Made by a program: the position numbers and the translations under genes. 64,000 nucleotides of DNA, taken from Sipunculus nudus (taxonomy: Eukaryota; Annelida; Sipuncula; Golfingiida; Sipunculidae). Positions 39,801 to 51,100 of the stretch are shown here, piece by piece (within the stretch, counting starts at the first letter, position 1; the number at the start of each line of letters is the position of its first letter). A model generated the notes under the pieces. The model searched no databases. It worked only from the letters and a program-made list of their open reading frames with translations, and was not told the origin of the DNA. Where the stretch lies: positions 17,817,019 to 17,881,018 of the forward strand of contig CM049306.1 in assembly GCA_026874595.1 (NCBI GenBank), written 5' to 3'.

Positions 39801-40539
39801 ACCCATATTCCCGGAATTATTTGTGCTTTAGTGGTTGTACATTTGTGAAAATTCCTTCATGGTGTTCTTTAATCTTGATCATGTGCCAAATCCACACCAA
39901 AATTAAAATGTTTCTTCATTGGCACATTCCCAAAATGCCCTAAAAATTTTATGAGATTCTGTTCATGATTGTCGGAGTTATTCTGTGAACAAACACACAC
40001 ATCCACACACATTAATGGGGAAGAATGCATACCCTCCTGACGCTGACAATAAAAGCACTTTTGTTACTTTGGCCCCATAGATAACATTGTACTTTTTTTA
40101 TGGATCAGTTTCGTTTTATCTTAAACAATGTGTAACAGGCTGTGAGGCCATTGTCTATGTTAATTCAATATATTTCTGAACCATCCTCATTATATTAGGC
40201 AGCACTGTGGCACAGTTGTGAAGTCTGGAGGTTTAAGAGATTAAAATACAATTCAATTAAAGTTTCCAATACAAACAACCAAAACTTGTGTTCTTTTCTT
40301 CAATTTCTGTATCCATTTTAGAGATGTCCATAAAAAAATTACAAATGTGTATCCATTTCTTTCTTTCTGTGTATTTGCAGGCTGGTTTTGTGAACAGTTT
40401 ACGCTTCTCCAGTGATGGTTCCTGGTTAATAGCTGGTGTGGGACAAGAGCATCGCCTTGGGCGGTGGTGGAGAATCAAAGAAGCCAAAAATAGCATATGT
40501 TTTATCCCTTTAAAGAGAAACAAACAAGACCAGAGCTAA
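24815..40539 (+). CDS. RRP9: RRP9, U3 snoRNP WD40 protein (U3-55K), 14 coding exons, complete
   Basis: Join 24815-24874, 28015-28121, 29197-29312, 31957-32024, 32584-32625, 33406-33532, 33898-34022, 34899-34991, 35781-35881, 36922-37056, 37387-37449, 38382-38530, 39234-39313, 40381-40539: 1425 nt, 474 residues plus stop, every phase matching and every intron GT-AG. RRP9 binds the B/C motif of U3 snoRNA and acts in the nucleolar small-subunit processome during 18S pre-rRNA cleavage (known of the family). Residues 1-57 are basic then acidic (KKKKKK, SDDDE), suiting nucleolar targeting; 57-131 hold ETAQEKRLRLTKQYL and GHRLKQDLLEQ, the conserved charged region. Seven WD blades run from about 145 to 470, with GH at 145, 198, 240, 282 and 323 and WD-type ends such as IKW and IWN. 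The C-terminal GVGQEHRLGRWWRIKEA is near-diagnostic. Length equals that of the human protein (475) as I recall it. No frameshift or internal stop. Confidence 0.97.
24875..28014 (+). other. RRP9 intron 1 with an unexplained GC-richer block
   Basis: This 3.1 kb intron holds no recognised gene. The block 25690-26430 is less AT-rich than its surroundings. It has an inverted repeat TGCAGCGCT...AGCGCTGCA (25714-25753), an octamer ATTTGCAT (near 26150), a CCAAT motif (near 26005) and an inverted repeat GGACTCC...GGAGTCC (26398-26425). Open frames there do not resemble a known protein. Confidence 0.5.
28015..28121 (+). CDS. RRP9: RRP9 coding exon 2
   Basis: Residues 21-56. Basic run KKKKKKGG followed by acidic SDDDEILSDSDLEG, a likely nucleolar localisation stretch with CK2-type serines. 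Acceptor CTACAG, donor GTAAGT; ends with two bases of a Gly codon. Confidence 0.93.
28184..28990 (+). mobile_element. Degraded Tigger/pogo-like transposon remnant in RRP9 intron 2
   Basis: The left end reads TA then CAGTCAAATCCTTCAAAACC, followed by several ATAATCTGGCATTT-type repeats, the usual form of Tigger/pogo terminal sequences. At about 28760-28895 a broken frame reads LVKYTERKPQDFSKCNMLLW and, shortly after, DIKQCTLDRFFSAL, like the C-terminal tail of Tigger/jerky transposases (KQTTLDxFF). Frames shift and stops intervene, so it is not functional. The right boundary is not clear. Identification is from memory of the family. Confidence 0.5.
29197..29312 (+). CDS. RRP9: RRP9 coding exon 3
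   Basis: Residues 57-94 plus one base. SSSEEEEETAQEKRLRLTK matches the conserved EETAQEKKLRLAK segment of RRP9 that precedes the propeller. Acceptor TTGATAG, donor GTACCA. Confidence 0.95.
29400..30993. mobile_element. TIR element with 144-bp periodic core repeats in RRP9 intron 3 (1.59 kb)
   Basis: The ends are GTATCCCCAGACA (29400-29412) and its exact inverse TGTCTGGGGATAC (30981-30993), a 13-bp perfect inverted repeat. The left part has CCTTGTGAGCGGGATAAC and the palindrome GGTGGCGCCACC, shared with the element at 55172. The rest is about 3.2 copies of a 290-bp unit (unit starts near 29993, 30283, 30568 and 30862), itself made of two 145-bp halves, each with GGTCAAAGGTCAAGGTCAC. No protein is encoded. 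No clear target duplication is seen. Confidence 0.75.
31138..31570. mobile_element. TA-flanked MITE (0.43 kb) in RRP9 intron 3
   Basis: The left end CTATGGTTGCCTTTTTGTTC and the right end GAAGCCATCCATAG are imperfect inverted repeats flanked by TA on both sides (31136-31137, 31571-31572). Same family as 52334-52683 and the interrupted copy near 18205-20058. TA duplication fits Tc1/mariner. Confidence 0.75.
31957..32024 (+). CDS. RRP9: RRP9 coding exon 4
   Basis: Residues 95-117, charged, ending GHRLKQDL, the counterpart of GRLKEDV in vertebrates. Acceptor TTGCAG, donor GTGAGC. Confidence 0.93.
32584..32625 (+). CDS. RRP9: RRP9 coding exon 5
   Basis: Only 14 codons (residues 118-131), LEQSGKLQKHIAHE, matching the conserved LEQRGRLQK stretch. 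Acceptor TTTTAG, donor GTAAGA; both phases are 0. Confidence 0.93.
33406..33532 (+). CDS. RRP9: RRP9 coding exon 6 (WD blade 1)
   Basis: Residues 132-174 (the last Trp is split across the intron). Contains LRGHQLSITCL and SGSKDCSLIKW, the first WD blade. Confidence 0.96.
33898..34022 (+). CDS. RRP9: RRP9 coding exon 7 (WD blade 2, first part)
   Basis: Residues 174-215. VIPGGRKGTEGKHIGHTAHI followed by LCLAISSDSKFL corresponds to the KGAEGK...GHSSHVLCMAISSDGKYL region of vertebrate RRP9. Donor GTAGGT. Confidence 0.96.
34330..34640 (+). mobile_element. tRNA-derived SINE in RRP9 intron 7
   Basis: The head has an A-box-like TGGTATAATGG (34338-34350) and a B-box GGTTCAAATCC (34384-34394) within a perfect T-arm, ATGGG-TTCAAAT-CCCAT. 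The anticodon arm is degenerate, so it is not a working tRNA. A non-tRNA body follows (GTGACCTGAAAACTATGTATGG, AGGGAGCTTCCACGAGGAAG). A polymerase III promoter followed by an unrelated body is the SINE plan. The 3' limit is approximate. Confidence 0.7.
34899..34991 (+). CDS. RRP9: RRP9 coding exon 8 (end of blade 2, start of blade 3)
   Basis: Residues 216-246: VSGDRNKLIHVWN closes blade 2 and LHTFQGHRDAVS opens blade 3. Acceptor TATCAG, donor GTGAGT. Confidence 0.96.
35781..35881 (+). CDS. RRP9: RRP9 coding exon 9 (WD blade 3)
   Basis: Residues 247-279 plus two bases. GLAFRKNTHQLFSASHDRTV then KIWN is very close to the vertebrate blade. Confidence 0.97.
36123..36681. mobile_element. Possible MITE in RRP9 intron 9
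   Basis: The segment starts TAAGGCTGTATCGTACTGG and ends GATACAGGCTTTA, an imperfect inverted pair. The interior is less AT-rich than the surrounding intron, with short inverted motifs (AGCGACAATTTTC, CGCAATTTGTCGC). No target duplication is clear. It could instead be chance similarity. Confidence 0.35.
36922..37056 (+). CDS. RRP9: RRP9 coding exon 10 (WD blade 4)
   Basis: Residues 280-324. FGHQDVITGIDALTRERAVT, GGRDGSVRIWK and EESQLVFNGHG are conserved RRP9 features. Confidence 0.97.
37387..37449 (+). CDS. RRP9: RRP9 coding exon 11 (WD blade 5, first part)
   Basis: Residues 325-345: GSIDCVSLINETNFISGADD. Donor GTATGT splits an Asn codon that completes GADDNSVAIW in the next exon. Confidence 0.95.
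38382..38530 (+). CDS. RRP9: RRP9 coding exon 12 (blade 5 end, blade 6 start)
   Basis: Residues 346-395. SVAIWSVMKKKPLVTVQQAH ends blade 5; a polar linker with several Ser follows, then CWISAVTALQNSDLVAS opens blade 6. Confidence 0.95.
39234..39313 (+). CDS. RRP9: RRP9 coding exon 13 (WD blade 6)
   Basis: Residues 396-422: GSKDGCIRLWSCGQDFKTL then a CKIPI tail. The acceptor is the second of two close AGs (TTCTAGCAG); only this one keeps the frame without an insertion. Donor GTATGT. Confidence 0.94.
40381..40539 (+). CDS. RRP9: RRP9 coding exon 14 (last, blade 7)
   Basis: Residues 423-474 then TAA. AGFVNSLRFSSDGSWLIAGV and GQEHRLGRWWRIKEAKNS are the most conserved part of the family; the tail is short and basic. 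An ATTAAA lies 11 bp after the stop; an AATAAA is near 41468. Which one is used is unknown. Confidence 0.97.
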   Translation, partial: AGFVNSLRFSSDGSWLIAGVGQEHRLGRWWRIKEAKNSICFIPLKRNKQDQS

Positions 40540-43500
40540 GGACTGAATAATTAAATTCTTTGTTATATTGAGTTTCAGTTTCTATCAGTTTATTTAACTC
40601 AACCACAGATGTAGAAACATCATAATATCATCAAATAGCAAACCAGAAGTTTTCATCCATCTTGAATTCTTTGTATTTATAATATTAACCCGGGATAGGA
40701 CATTGACTGGTGCTCAAAGCATTGAAGTTTCATGAAGTTTTCCTATTCAGTCATCAATTGAGTATTGAAGACAAAATGATGAAATCTGTGCAGAACTTGA
40801 GAGAACTCCAGGCTTACCTGCGACATATTGATACCACATTGTAACCTTAATCATTGTTGTCTCTTGCAGGCCTATCTTTTATTAAAATTTTCTTTAATTG
40901 ACCATTACCATAGCAATCCTGTAATAACTATTATTATTTTCAAATAATAAGGTTTTCCATATGACTTTTTAAAAAGTTTTAATACAAGTACAATACAGTT
41001 TGTTTTGGGCAATATTTCTTGTGATATGTAATATTGGAATACCTCTGGATTCAGCAGTTATTCATGATATATTTATGTGATCCTCATATGCGGTTACTTC
41101 ATGTAATGTCATGCCTTTTTAATAATATCAAACTAAAGCCTCCACTTATCTAATGAAAATGCAAACCTATATCTTTATGAATTCATCTTAGATATCATAC
41201 ATGTATATTATATATATATAAGGAGAAAACTTTATAGAACATGAGATAAACTATAGTAAAATTTAAACATTTCTGCAGTACCAACAATGTGATATCCCTC
41301 AATGATTACAGAGAAAGAAAAAAAAGTATTTGGTATAGTGGTACATCCCCCATATACCAGTATATTATCATATTGAGTCATTTTAAAGTAGTTATATCAC
41401 TGGGGTTAAATTGCATCTAAGATTAATTGCAGCCATGAATAATATGTTTGTACAGTTCAAATTATATAATAAAAACTTATAAATGTTACATGTGTGTGTG
41501 TGTATTTTTATAAAGTATACAAGCACCAGGGAGCATGAAAAAGAAACTGTATCATGAAAGATGTTATGAACAGGCTACAATATATTGTATATCCTAGGGA
41601 GATTTATTCAGTGACTGCTGTGTGATCTTGAATTAAAGTCCTTGTAAGGGAAGCGGGTGCACTATAGTTATCATATGTGGATTTCAAACTTAATATATAT
41701 ATGGCCAGCTAAAAAGCAAGAACCCTATTGATTTAGGGGTCCAGAGGTCAAAGTCTCTGGACTTATATTTCTAAAAAGTTGTGAATACTTTTTAAACCAA
41801 ACTTTTCTTGCCAGTCTTCCATCTTGCTTCAGTGTTTAAATTCTGTTTTGGATCAGTTTCCTCCGTCCTTGCATATAATTGGGTCTGTCTTGCTGATAAA
41901 AATGCTACTTGTTTATTTACTTGTTTACTTGTTAATTCAATTTGATTAATGACATAAATTTTGCCAAGTTTTTAATTAACTTCTGAATGTAGGACCTCAT
42001 CAGTTTCCATGCATAGAATTTTGTAAGTGCTGAAAATAAATGGCTTTTATTTTTGTCACAGTTAAAGTTATGTGTCTGAGATAGCTAATTCTGTGGGAGT
42101 TCATGTGTATTTGAAAATAATCATAACCATTGTATACTGTTTCAGCACTGATATCACAAGCTTTCGCGGAAGTATTCGTTCATGGACTGTGGTTTTAACC
42201 AGTTCTAAGCAGGAAATGAATTTCTGTCAGGAGCAGATCCAAAATTTTCATAAATATTGGAAGAATATTAAACATTGTTTGTTAAATTCTGGCTTACTAG
42301 ATTACCATGCAGATAAGGACCATGTTACACAGATCTTTTCCTTTCTAACAATGTTATGGAGCTTCATGGTAAATATACTCACCCACAGGTTCATTGTGAA
42401 TTTGCTTTATGCCAAAGAGACAAAAAATGCTTAGGAATTATTTTTGCTCTGTTTCTGGCTGTGTCAGTAGTGTTAACTTTTGTCATGGTCTGTGTCTTGC
42501 TTGCTGCACTAAAGTTGGCAGGGTCCACACCATCTAGACATCCCTTTCCCCTTGGATCTGCTTCAGTGTATTTATGAAAAACAAAAGGTTCAGTTAGTTT
42601 CCTTGTTTTTTATTTTCCTTGCAGCTGATTGATCTTCAGCACTTTTCCCAAATTCCATTTTTTTGCATGTTTGGCTCCTGCAACTGGTCCAGGTGTTTTG
42701 TTGAATGTTTTAGTCCTCAGGACAGAAAAAAAGGTGATATTAGGGAATATAAAAATTTACCAACTTTAATTTTAAATACACCTACTACAGGAATAATATC
42801 TTGAAATACCTTTATGTTCAATGTAAATAATGCCTAAGATAGCCTCTAGTGTTGAGAAACCATTTTATTTTAGCACTCCTGTAACAATAATTATCTACAT
42901 TTCATTCTTTGTAAAACTTGTATAAACCAACCTACAGCTAAAATGGCAATGACTAAGTAGGATTACTTAAGAATATAATATAATGTTTGGTACAACATTG
43001 GTTGCATATGAGCACTAAATCAATTTTAGCAAAGCTGATTGAAAGTCCCCAGCTAAAGAGATCATGCACCCTACCAAAATGCATGTCTAGGGTCTGTCTG
43101 TCCATCAGTTAGAGATTTTGACACTATTGAATCTTCAGATCCTGAAATACAACCCACAATTAGACATCCACATGTTCTCTTACTAGACTCAAAAGTAAGT
43201 CATTGGGACTGTTGCTTTGAGAAATTAAGTGAATACCTCCGTTTTGTTTTTAAAACCTACTGTATCATTTCCAAGTCTGCCTATTATCATTATTTTGGCT
43301 GTTTTTTGTTCATATTTAGCATCCAAGCTCCTTAATTTATTTCCTATGTGTGTAAAGAATTAGGTCAGTATTACTTAATTTGTTGAAGTTATGGACAAAA
43401 ATATAATGTACATAGTCAGGACACCAGAAAGATAATTACTCCCTTTATATGATGACTGTTGAACCTAGAGAATTTGTTTTTCAAGTACTTAATGAAATTT

Positions 43501-44522
43501 GACATTTAGTGCTTACCAGATATTACATAAGAATATAAGGAAATAAAATAAGTTATTAGCTTAAATGTAAAATGACAAGCTGAAAGTTTGCCCTACTTTG
43601 ACTGTTATGCAGTTATGCTATTGTTAATGCACACATAGGGATTTAAGTTATGGAACTCTGAACTTTGATAGGAATTTCCAAAGCATATGGACAATATTGC
43701 AATTTTTCAGGAGGCTATTTAATTATTTGTAAGTAATCCAGGTCAACCAGGTGCAGAGGTCACTAAGTGGAGCAGATCTGCTGTCAGAGTTACTTAACCT
43801 TCAGATGTTAAGCCATCCTGAGCAATATAAGATTGCATGATATGTTGTTAAATTAAATGCAAAATAATTACTTGAAATAACAATAGTTAATAAATAAGTC
43901 TAAATGAATTACCTTGCACCTTCCACTTCACAGGACTTCATTGTATGTAGTCCAGGTTGCACCAAGTTATCACCCTCAGGTATTTTTTTTTTTTTATTTT
44001 AATTTTCTGAAATCGAAAAGATTATGAAATGCAAGATGCTATATGACTGGACACAGAGAAAATAATGATAAATACTGATGCAATTAGTGTTTCTGGATTT
44101 TAAGAAGAATTCATATAGTGGATCCCAAGCTATATATATACCAAATTCATTATGATTAATTGAATTTGTAAAAAAAAAACTATTCAGTGATAAAACATTA
44201 GGATCTAAAACAAGTATGTGCTGACATGTTTAAAGGTATAATGATGGCATTGTGACACCTGGCCATTAAGACTTCTGGTCTTTGGTGTGCAGAATTAAAT
44301 GCCAGTAAGCTGTACTTTAAGAATTCAGTTAGTAAATTGTAGTATATTGGATCTTATAAATTATATATTAAAGCCATCAGGTATTTCTAGATATTATTTG
44401 AATGTTTGAATTTTTAAAATTATTCTCTTTATAAAATAAATTCATGAAATAAGGTGATATAATAATAATAATAATAATAATAGTAAAGATAAATATCTTT
44501 ATTGTTACTGTTATTATTATTA

Positions 44523-44564
<42 letters not shown>

Positions 44565-44630
44565 TAATAATAATAATAATAATAATAATTTTAAATATCC
44601 TTATTGTTACTGTTATTGTTATTATTATTA

Positions 44631-44694
<64 letters not shown>

Positions 44695-45110
44695 ATTATT
44701 ATTATTATTATAGTGTGTTCAACCATTTGATAACAAGTTAAGGTTTCAGGTGTTTCAAGTGTTTCACTTTCAGGATTTCTATTAAATGGCTGACAATAAC
44801 TTTCTTGATTTTGTAAAGAAGAGTAATAATCAAACTTGAATGAATTCTTACATAATTCACCCGTGTTGATCATGTTATTTTATTTATATTTACACAATTA
44901 AATATTTCTCGTCATAAATTCATTTAGTAGTTAATTCAGAAAATTCTAATAATATAATCATTAAAAGTTACTACAACAGCTGATTAGTTTTCAATAAATA
45001 AAGGACACCCATGTATGTGTCCAGGTTCAGAAGAACCCTCATATATAACTGACAGCTAGCAGCTTGCACTTTCTTCTGGTTGTTATAACAGCTTTTGCAC
45101 GAAAATAGTG
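40540..45110. other. RRP9-AUP1 intergenic region
   Basis: 4.6 kb with no recognisable exon. 41640-41840 is a diverged single unit of the core repeat of the 29400-30993 element (GGATTTCAAACTT, GTCCAGAGGTCAAAGTC, CCAAACTTTTC). A short (TG)n lies at 41493-41505 and a poly-T tract at 43983-43996. The RRP9 3' end and the AUP1 promoter must lie here but show no firm signals. Confidence 0.6.
44460..44712. repeat. (AAT)n/(ATT)n trinucleotide tracts in alternating orientation
   Basis: Blocks of AAT and of ATT alternate (44460-44482, 44508-44565, 44567-44590, 44610-44712), with TCCTTATTGTTACTGTTATT repeated at about 44490 and 44597. The mirror arrangement can fold on itself. Confidence 0.9.
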
Positions 45111-45151
45111 ATGTCACAGCCTAAGATAGAGGAACTTTTTGATAATGGAAG
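45111..45151 (+). CDS. AUP1: AUP1 coding exon 1
   Basis: Codes MSQPKIEELFDNG plus two bases of an Arg codon; joined to exon 2 it gives ELFDNGRLPDG, matching the family N-terminus. The donor is GTTGGT, weak but used again after exon 4. This exon was found by asking for an ATG frame ending in phase 2; a rival at 51525 fails on phase. Confidence 0.8.
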
Positions 45152-48100
45152 GTTGGTCTACGTATCTGTGCATTTTTAAATTGTAGGAAAGCACACAAAA
45201 TTAGTACATACGAGGAAGGCGATTGCGTGGGCGATAATAAAATTACCTAGCTGCACTTGGATATATTTACTTTTGAGCACACTGTTTTCGCCGGGGAAAC
45301 TTAATATCTATATTATACTATAAATTTATAGTATTTGTAAGAATACAAAACTTATCACACAGCTGTATACATCATTACATGTGCAGATTAAGAAACCACT
45401 GAAAAAAAACGGTCCATCAATACCTGTAAACAAGGTTGCTCCACCCCTTCTGTCAACCAGTTTTTTAGCTCAGCTGACTATAAGTCATCTGAGCTATAGT
45501 CGTGGTCCATTGTCCGTCGTCTGTCTGTCCGTCAGCCTGTTCGTCCGTCCGTCCGTCAGTCCGTAGATGTGGCACGTTTTGAAACCGTAAGACCTAGGAA
45601 TCCAAAATTTGGCATAATGTTAGATGTCCCCAAGATCTCCTACCAAGTGGAAAACTGGGTCTTTGCGACTTCGTTCCTTTGAGAAATTAAGGAAAAACCA
45701 CAATTTTTTATTAAAAACCTATTTTCACACTTCAGGACTGCCTAATATCAAAACTACTCATCTGTTTTTCCTCATATTTACCATAAATATTCCCCGATAT
45801 AGTTCTTATGTACATGCCAGAAATTATGTCTGTATTATATAATTTTAAAAAGTTATGGGCCCAAACATAATGCATTTTGTGAAAAATCAGGAAAGATATT
45901 TGATCACTTAACACAAAACGTGTTAAAGCTATGGACTTTTTTTTCCAGTAATATAACTTTAATTAATCAAAATTAAATTGTATATCCAAAATTAGATCAA
46001 AATCTTTTAAATTTTTTGAAATATTAACAAAAATAAAAAATTGGTACCTTATATTTGCCAAACTTTGACAATGGCACGTTTTTTTCCTGTAAGTACTGTG
46101 GATTTAATTTTCACTGCATGTTTTTGTTAGCATTTTGTCTGTTAACACCAAAAATCTGAAACCAGTTGATCAAAAACTGTAGGTTTTATTCAAGTTTTCA
46201 AGTACCATGTAACATATTGTCTACATCAAGCTAGTGTTATGCAGTTTGCAAGAGCTCAGCTCCCCAGCTTCAGCTCTCAGTTCCTAAAATTTGGCATACA
46301 ATTAGATCTCTCCAAAATCCCCTAACATGCCAAGAATTTGGTCACTTCATTTTTCCATTAGAAACCTATTTTTACACTTCAGGACTGCCTAATATCAAAA
46401 CCACTGATCTGACTTTAATCATATATAATATACATATTTTTCTATACATTCTGTATGCACATGCCAGAAATGATGTCAGTATTGCGTAATTGTTTTAAGT
46501 TATGGGCCCAAACATAATGCACTTTGTAAAAAATCAAGAAATATATTTACTCCCTTAACAAGAGGATTGCTGAAGCTAGAGATTTTTTGTCAGGGATGTA
46601 ACATTATAATTTTATCAAGATTCAATTGAATACCAAAAATTAGTTCTGAATTTTTCAAACTTTATAAGTTTTTAGTATTAATATAAAATTAGTACCTTAA
46701 ATTTTACCAAACTTTGACCATGGCATGTTTGTTTCCTGTGAGCACTGTTGATATAATTTTCATATCATGCACACGTAAGGATTTCAGTTTTTTAGTTCAG
46801 AATGCTGAAAAAAATTGGCCAAAAATTGTAGCTTTTATTAATGTTTTTATGAGACCCTGTCAGACCTTAGCTTTCCCCAGCCCCTCTTGAGTCACCTGTA
46901 TGTTGACCTTGTTGACCTTTCATCAAATTATGCACGCTTGACGCGAGGCATACACTGGGGCAGCCAGGCAGCTTATGGCCAGCCACAGTTGATCCAGGTG
47001 TCCAACCCAACTCATCTAGTAGTATTAACTAACAACATAACAATAAACAATAAATCAATAAATTTTTATTTTTTTTTAATAACAAAGAAAAATGGAAAAG
47101 GAATTTGTTAGTTGATAATAACAGAAATTAACTTACAGTTACTGATGATATAAGAATCTTGTATCGATTGAAGGAATGTCACATATTCCAAATAACACCA
47201 TGCAGTCACCTTTGATATTTTTCAGTTCAATTTTAATGATAAAAAAATAAATCATATTTTTCATTACTACTCATAATGGATCATATGAAGGAAATTAATC
47301 ATAGACAAAGATGCAGTTGATAATATTAATCTAGATTCCTGCTGTGTCTAGTGTACATTGATGTGAAATTAGTCCAAAATGAATATATTACATTTATTTT
47401 TTTTAATATGAATAAAAGCCATAAAAGCGGGTACTTACCATCATTATGTAAACGTGTGAATTTTGTATATCTGAATTCTCAACATCATTGTTTGGTGAAA
47501 ACTGAATAAATACCAGACATGGTGCGAATACTGCAAATGTATTTGAATACGAATATGAATATGTACTCCATTATAAAATTTCTTGCATATTCAGGTAAAA
47601 ATGAAAGTATATGAATACCAGTGCAAATACATTCAAAATGTATTCATGAATGCATTCATGAATATATTCTTTGATATTATTTTAATAATCATTTCAGTTG
47701 TATTTTATTTTTAAAAAATCATATGATTCTCTTATTATTTTTAATAAAAATTATATTTGGGACAATTTGTAATTATTTTTAATAAATAGTTAAACTCTTA
47801 TATTATATGTTCTGCTTTATAAGTTATATGGCCAAGTCAAAATCTGTGTGACAATAGCACTCCATTTGTTAATAAAATAAATGAAATCAATCCTCTTCCC
47901 TGTCTCCAAAGATACTATCAAAATCATACATAAGCTAAACACCCACAACTCATTATACAGCTTATATTTATTTCCACGCAAAACAAGCATGTGCCTCATT
48001 TCTGAATCATATTTTTTTATCATATAAAACAGCTGAGCGCCGTGACCCATGGGTCCCTTGTTTTTCATTTTTTAGCTCAGCTGACTATAAGTCATCTGAG

Positions 48101-51100
48101 CTATAGTCGTGGTCCTTTGTCTGTCAGCTGTCTGTCCGTCCGTCCATCTGTCGGTTAAACTGGCACTTTTTGAAACTGTTGGACCTATGAATCTAAAATT
48201 GGCATACCTTTAGATATCCCCAAAATCTCCTACCATACTGAAAATTGGGTCACTAGGACTTCGTTCCTTCGAATTATAAAGGAAAAACCTCCGTTTTCCA
48301 TTTAAAACCCATTGTTACACTTCAAGATTGTCTAATATCAAAACCACTGACCTGATATTGACCATTTTTAATATATTAATTCCTCTATATATTTCCTATG
48401 TACTTACCAGAAATTACTTCAATATTTTTTAAATTCTTGAAGTAATGGGCCCAAACATAATGCACTTTGAAAAAATTCAGGAAATATATTTACTTCCCTA
48501 ACTTGAGAATTGCTGAAGCTTGAGACTTTCTTTCAGGTATATAACTATATTTTATCAAGATTCAATTGTATACCCAAAATTAAATCTGAATTTTTTAAAT
48601 TTTATAAGGTATTAGCATAACTATAAAATCAGTAACTTAAATTTTGCCCAGATTTGACCATGGCACATTTTTTTCCGGTAACTGCTGTGGATTTAATTTT
48701 CACAGCATGCTACCATAAGCATTTCATCTCTAAACATCTGAAATTTGAAACCAGTTGATCAAAAACTGTAGATTTTATTCAAGTTTTCAAGCACCATGTA
48801 AATTATTGTTTAGATCAAGCAAATGTTATGCCGTTTGCTAGAGCTCAGCTCCCCAGCTTCCCAGGCCAGCTCTCAACTCCCAAAATTTGGCATACAGTTA
48901 GATGTCCCCCAACCCACCTACCATTCCAAAAGTTTTGTCACTAGAACTTTATTCCTTCGAGATATTAAGAAAAAAATTTAATTTTCAATTAAAAACCCAT
49001 TGTTACACTTCAAGACTGCCTAATATCAAAACCACTGATCTGACTTTGATCATATAAAATATACATGTTCTTCTATTTATACTCTATGCACATGTCAGAA
49101 ATGATGTGAGTATTGCGAAATAGTTTTAAGTTATGGGCCCGAACATAATGCACTTTGTAAACAAGAAATATGTTTACTTCCTTAACATGAAAATTGCTGA
49201 AGCCAGAGATTTTTTTTTGTCAGAGATATAACAATATTTAATCAAGATTCAATTGTATACCCAAAATTAGTTCTGAATTTTTCAAATTTTATAAGTTATT
49301 AGTATAAATATAAAATCAGTACCTTAAATTTACCTAATTTTGATCATGGCATATTTGTTTCATGTAAGCACTGTTGATATAATTTTCATATCATGCAGAA
49401 ATAAGGATTTCAGCTTGTTAGTTTTGAATGTTGAAAGAAATTGGCCAAAAACTGTAGCTTTTATTAAAGTTTTTATGACACCATGTCAGATCCAGGCTCT
49501 ACCCAGGCCCTATTCAGTCACCTGTTTGTCCTCTACTAGACCTTTCCTGCCAATTATGCACGCATGATGCCGAGCATATACTTGTTGCTTATTGCTCCCC
49601 ACAGCTGATCCAGGTGTCCAATCCAGCTCATCTATTAGTTGTTTAGACCAACAGCATAACAATAAACAATGAATAAATAAAGTTTTATAAATCTATAATA
49701 ACAACTTTAAAAATAATCAGTAGAAAAGGAATTTGACAGTTGATGAGTAACAGGGAATTACCTTGCAGTTACTGATGTTTTATGGATTTTGTATGGATGG
49801 ATGACAATGTATTCCAAGTAACACCATTGAGTCACGTATGGTATTTTTCTTTTCAGTTTAATAATGAAAAAAAATAATTAGATTATATTGTTATGTACTT
49901 TTAGGGATTATATGAAGGAAATTAATGATTTACAAAGATGCAGTTTATAATATAAATCTAAATTCCCAGGTCTTTTCCAAGTGTTTCAGCTTGTTAATTT
50001 ATATTTATTTCAAAATTTAATAAAAAAGTTAAAATGTCAAAATTTTTAAATTTTACTCAGACAAGTACAATATGTTTCACTTATGACATTCAGACACGTG
50101 GCTGTAACAGCTGTCACAAGACTATGTAAATAATCAAAATTTATATTACTGGTTCCTATATTTCAGTTAATAAAATTAAACTTGCCCATCTCTAGTTTTC
50201 TCCTTGTATAATTTATAGGGTGTTCTTATCCTTGGGTTATTTTTTACACATATAATGGTTTCATAGCTGAGATACTTCAATTTTTTTTTCTGATACATTT
50301 TTTTTTAATTAAAAAATTTGAATATGATAAAAAATCAGATCTTAGACAAGTTCTCATTATGATTTCTGTAATGTTAATAATTGTCATAAGACTCTTGCTA
50401 TGTCTAGTGTGTAGATTGATGTGAAGGTAGTCCAAAGTGAATATTATAGTTTTATTTTTTGAAGATAAATAAAATTCATAAAACCAGGTACTTTTGATCA
50501 TTATTTAAATTTGTGATATTTGTTTATTCTGGATTCTCAAGAACTTTTTTTGGCTGAAACTGAATAAATACCAGACATGGTGCAGTACTTTGCAAATGTA
50601 TTTGAATGCAAATATGAATATGTACTCCATAATTTCATGTATAAGGATAGGAATACAGATAAAAATGTGAGTGTTTGAATACAAATGCATTCATGAATAT
50701 ATTCTGTAATATTATTTTAATAATCATTTATTTCAACAATATCATTAAAAAATCTTTGATGAAAAAACAAGTGATACTGTTATCATTTTAAATTTAAATT
50801 ATACTCGACACAATACTTGTTATTAATTTTTAATAAATAGTTTAACTTTTCAAATAATTCTGCTGCAATGTAGGTAAAGTTTTATGGCCAAGTCAAAACC
50901 TGTGTGATGAAAGGACACCATTTCCAACTGTAAATAATATTAATGACATCAATCCTCTTCCCTGTCTCAACGGATATTATCAAAATCTTACATAACTTGA
51001 GTTAAACACCATCAACTCATAATAGAGCTTATATTACCTCACAAAACCAGCCTTTGCCTACCTCCTCTTCCAAATCATATTTTGTGATCATATATAACAG

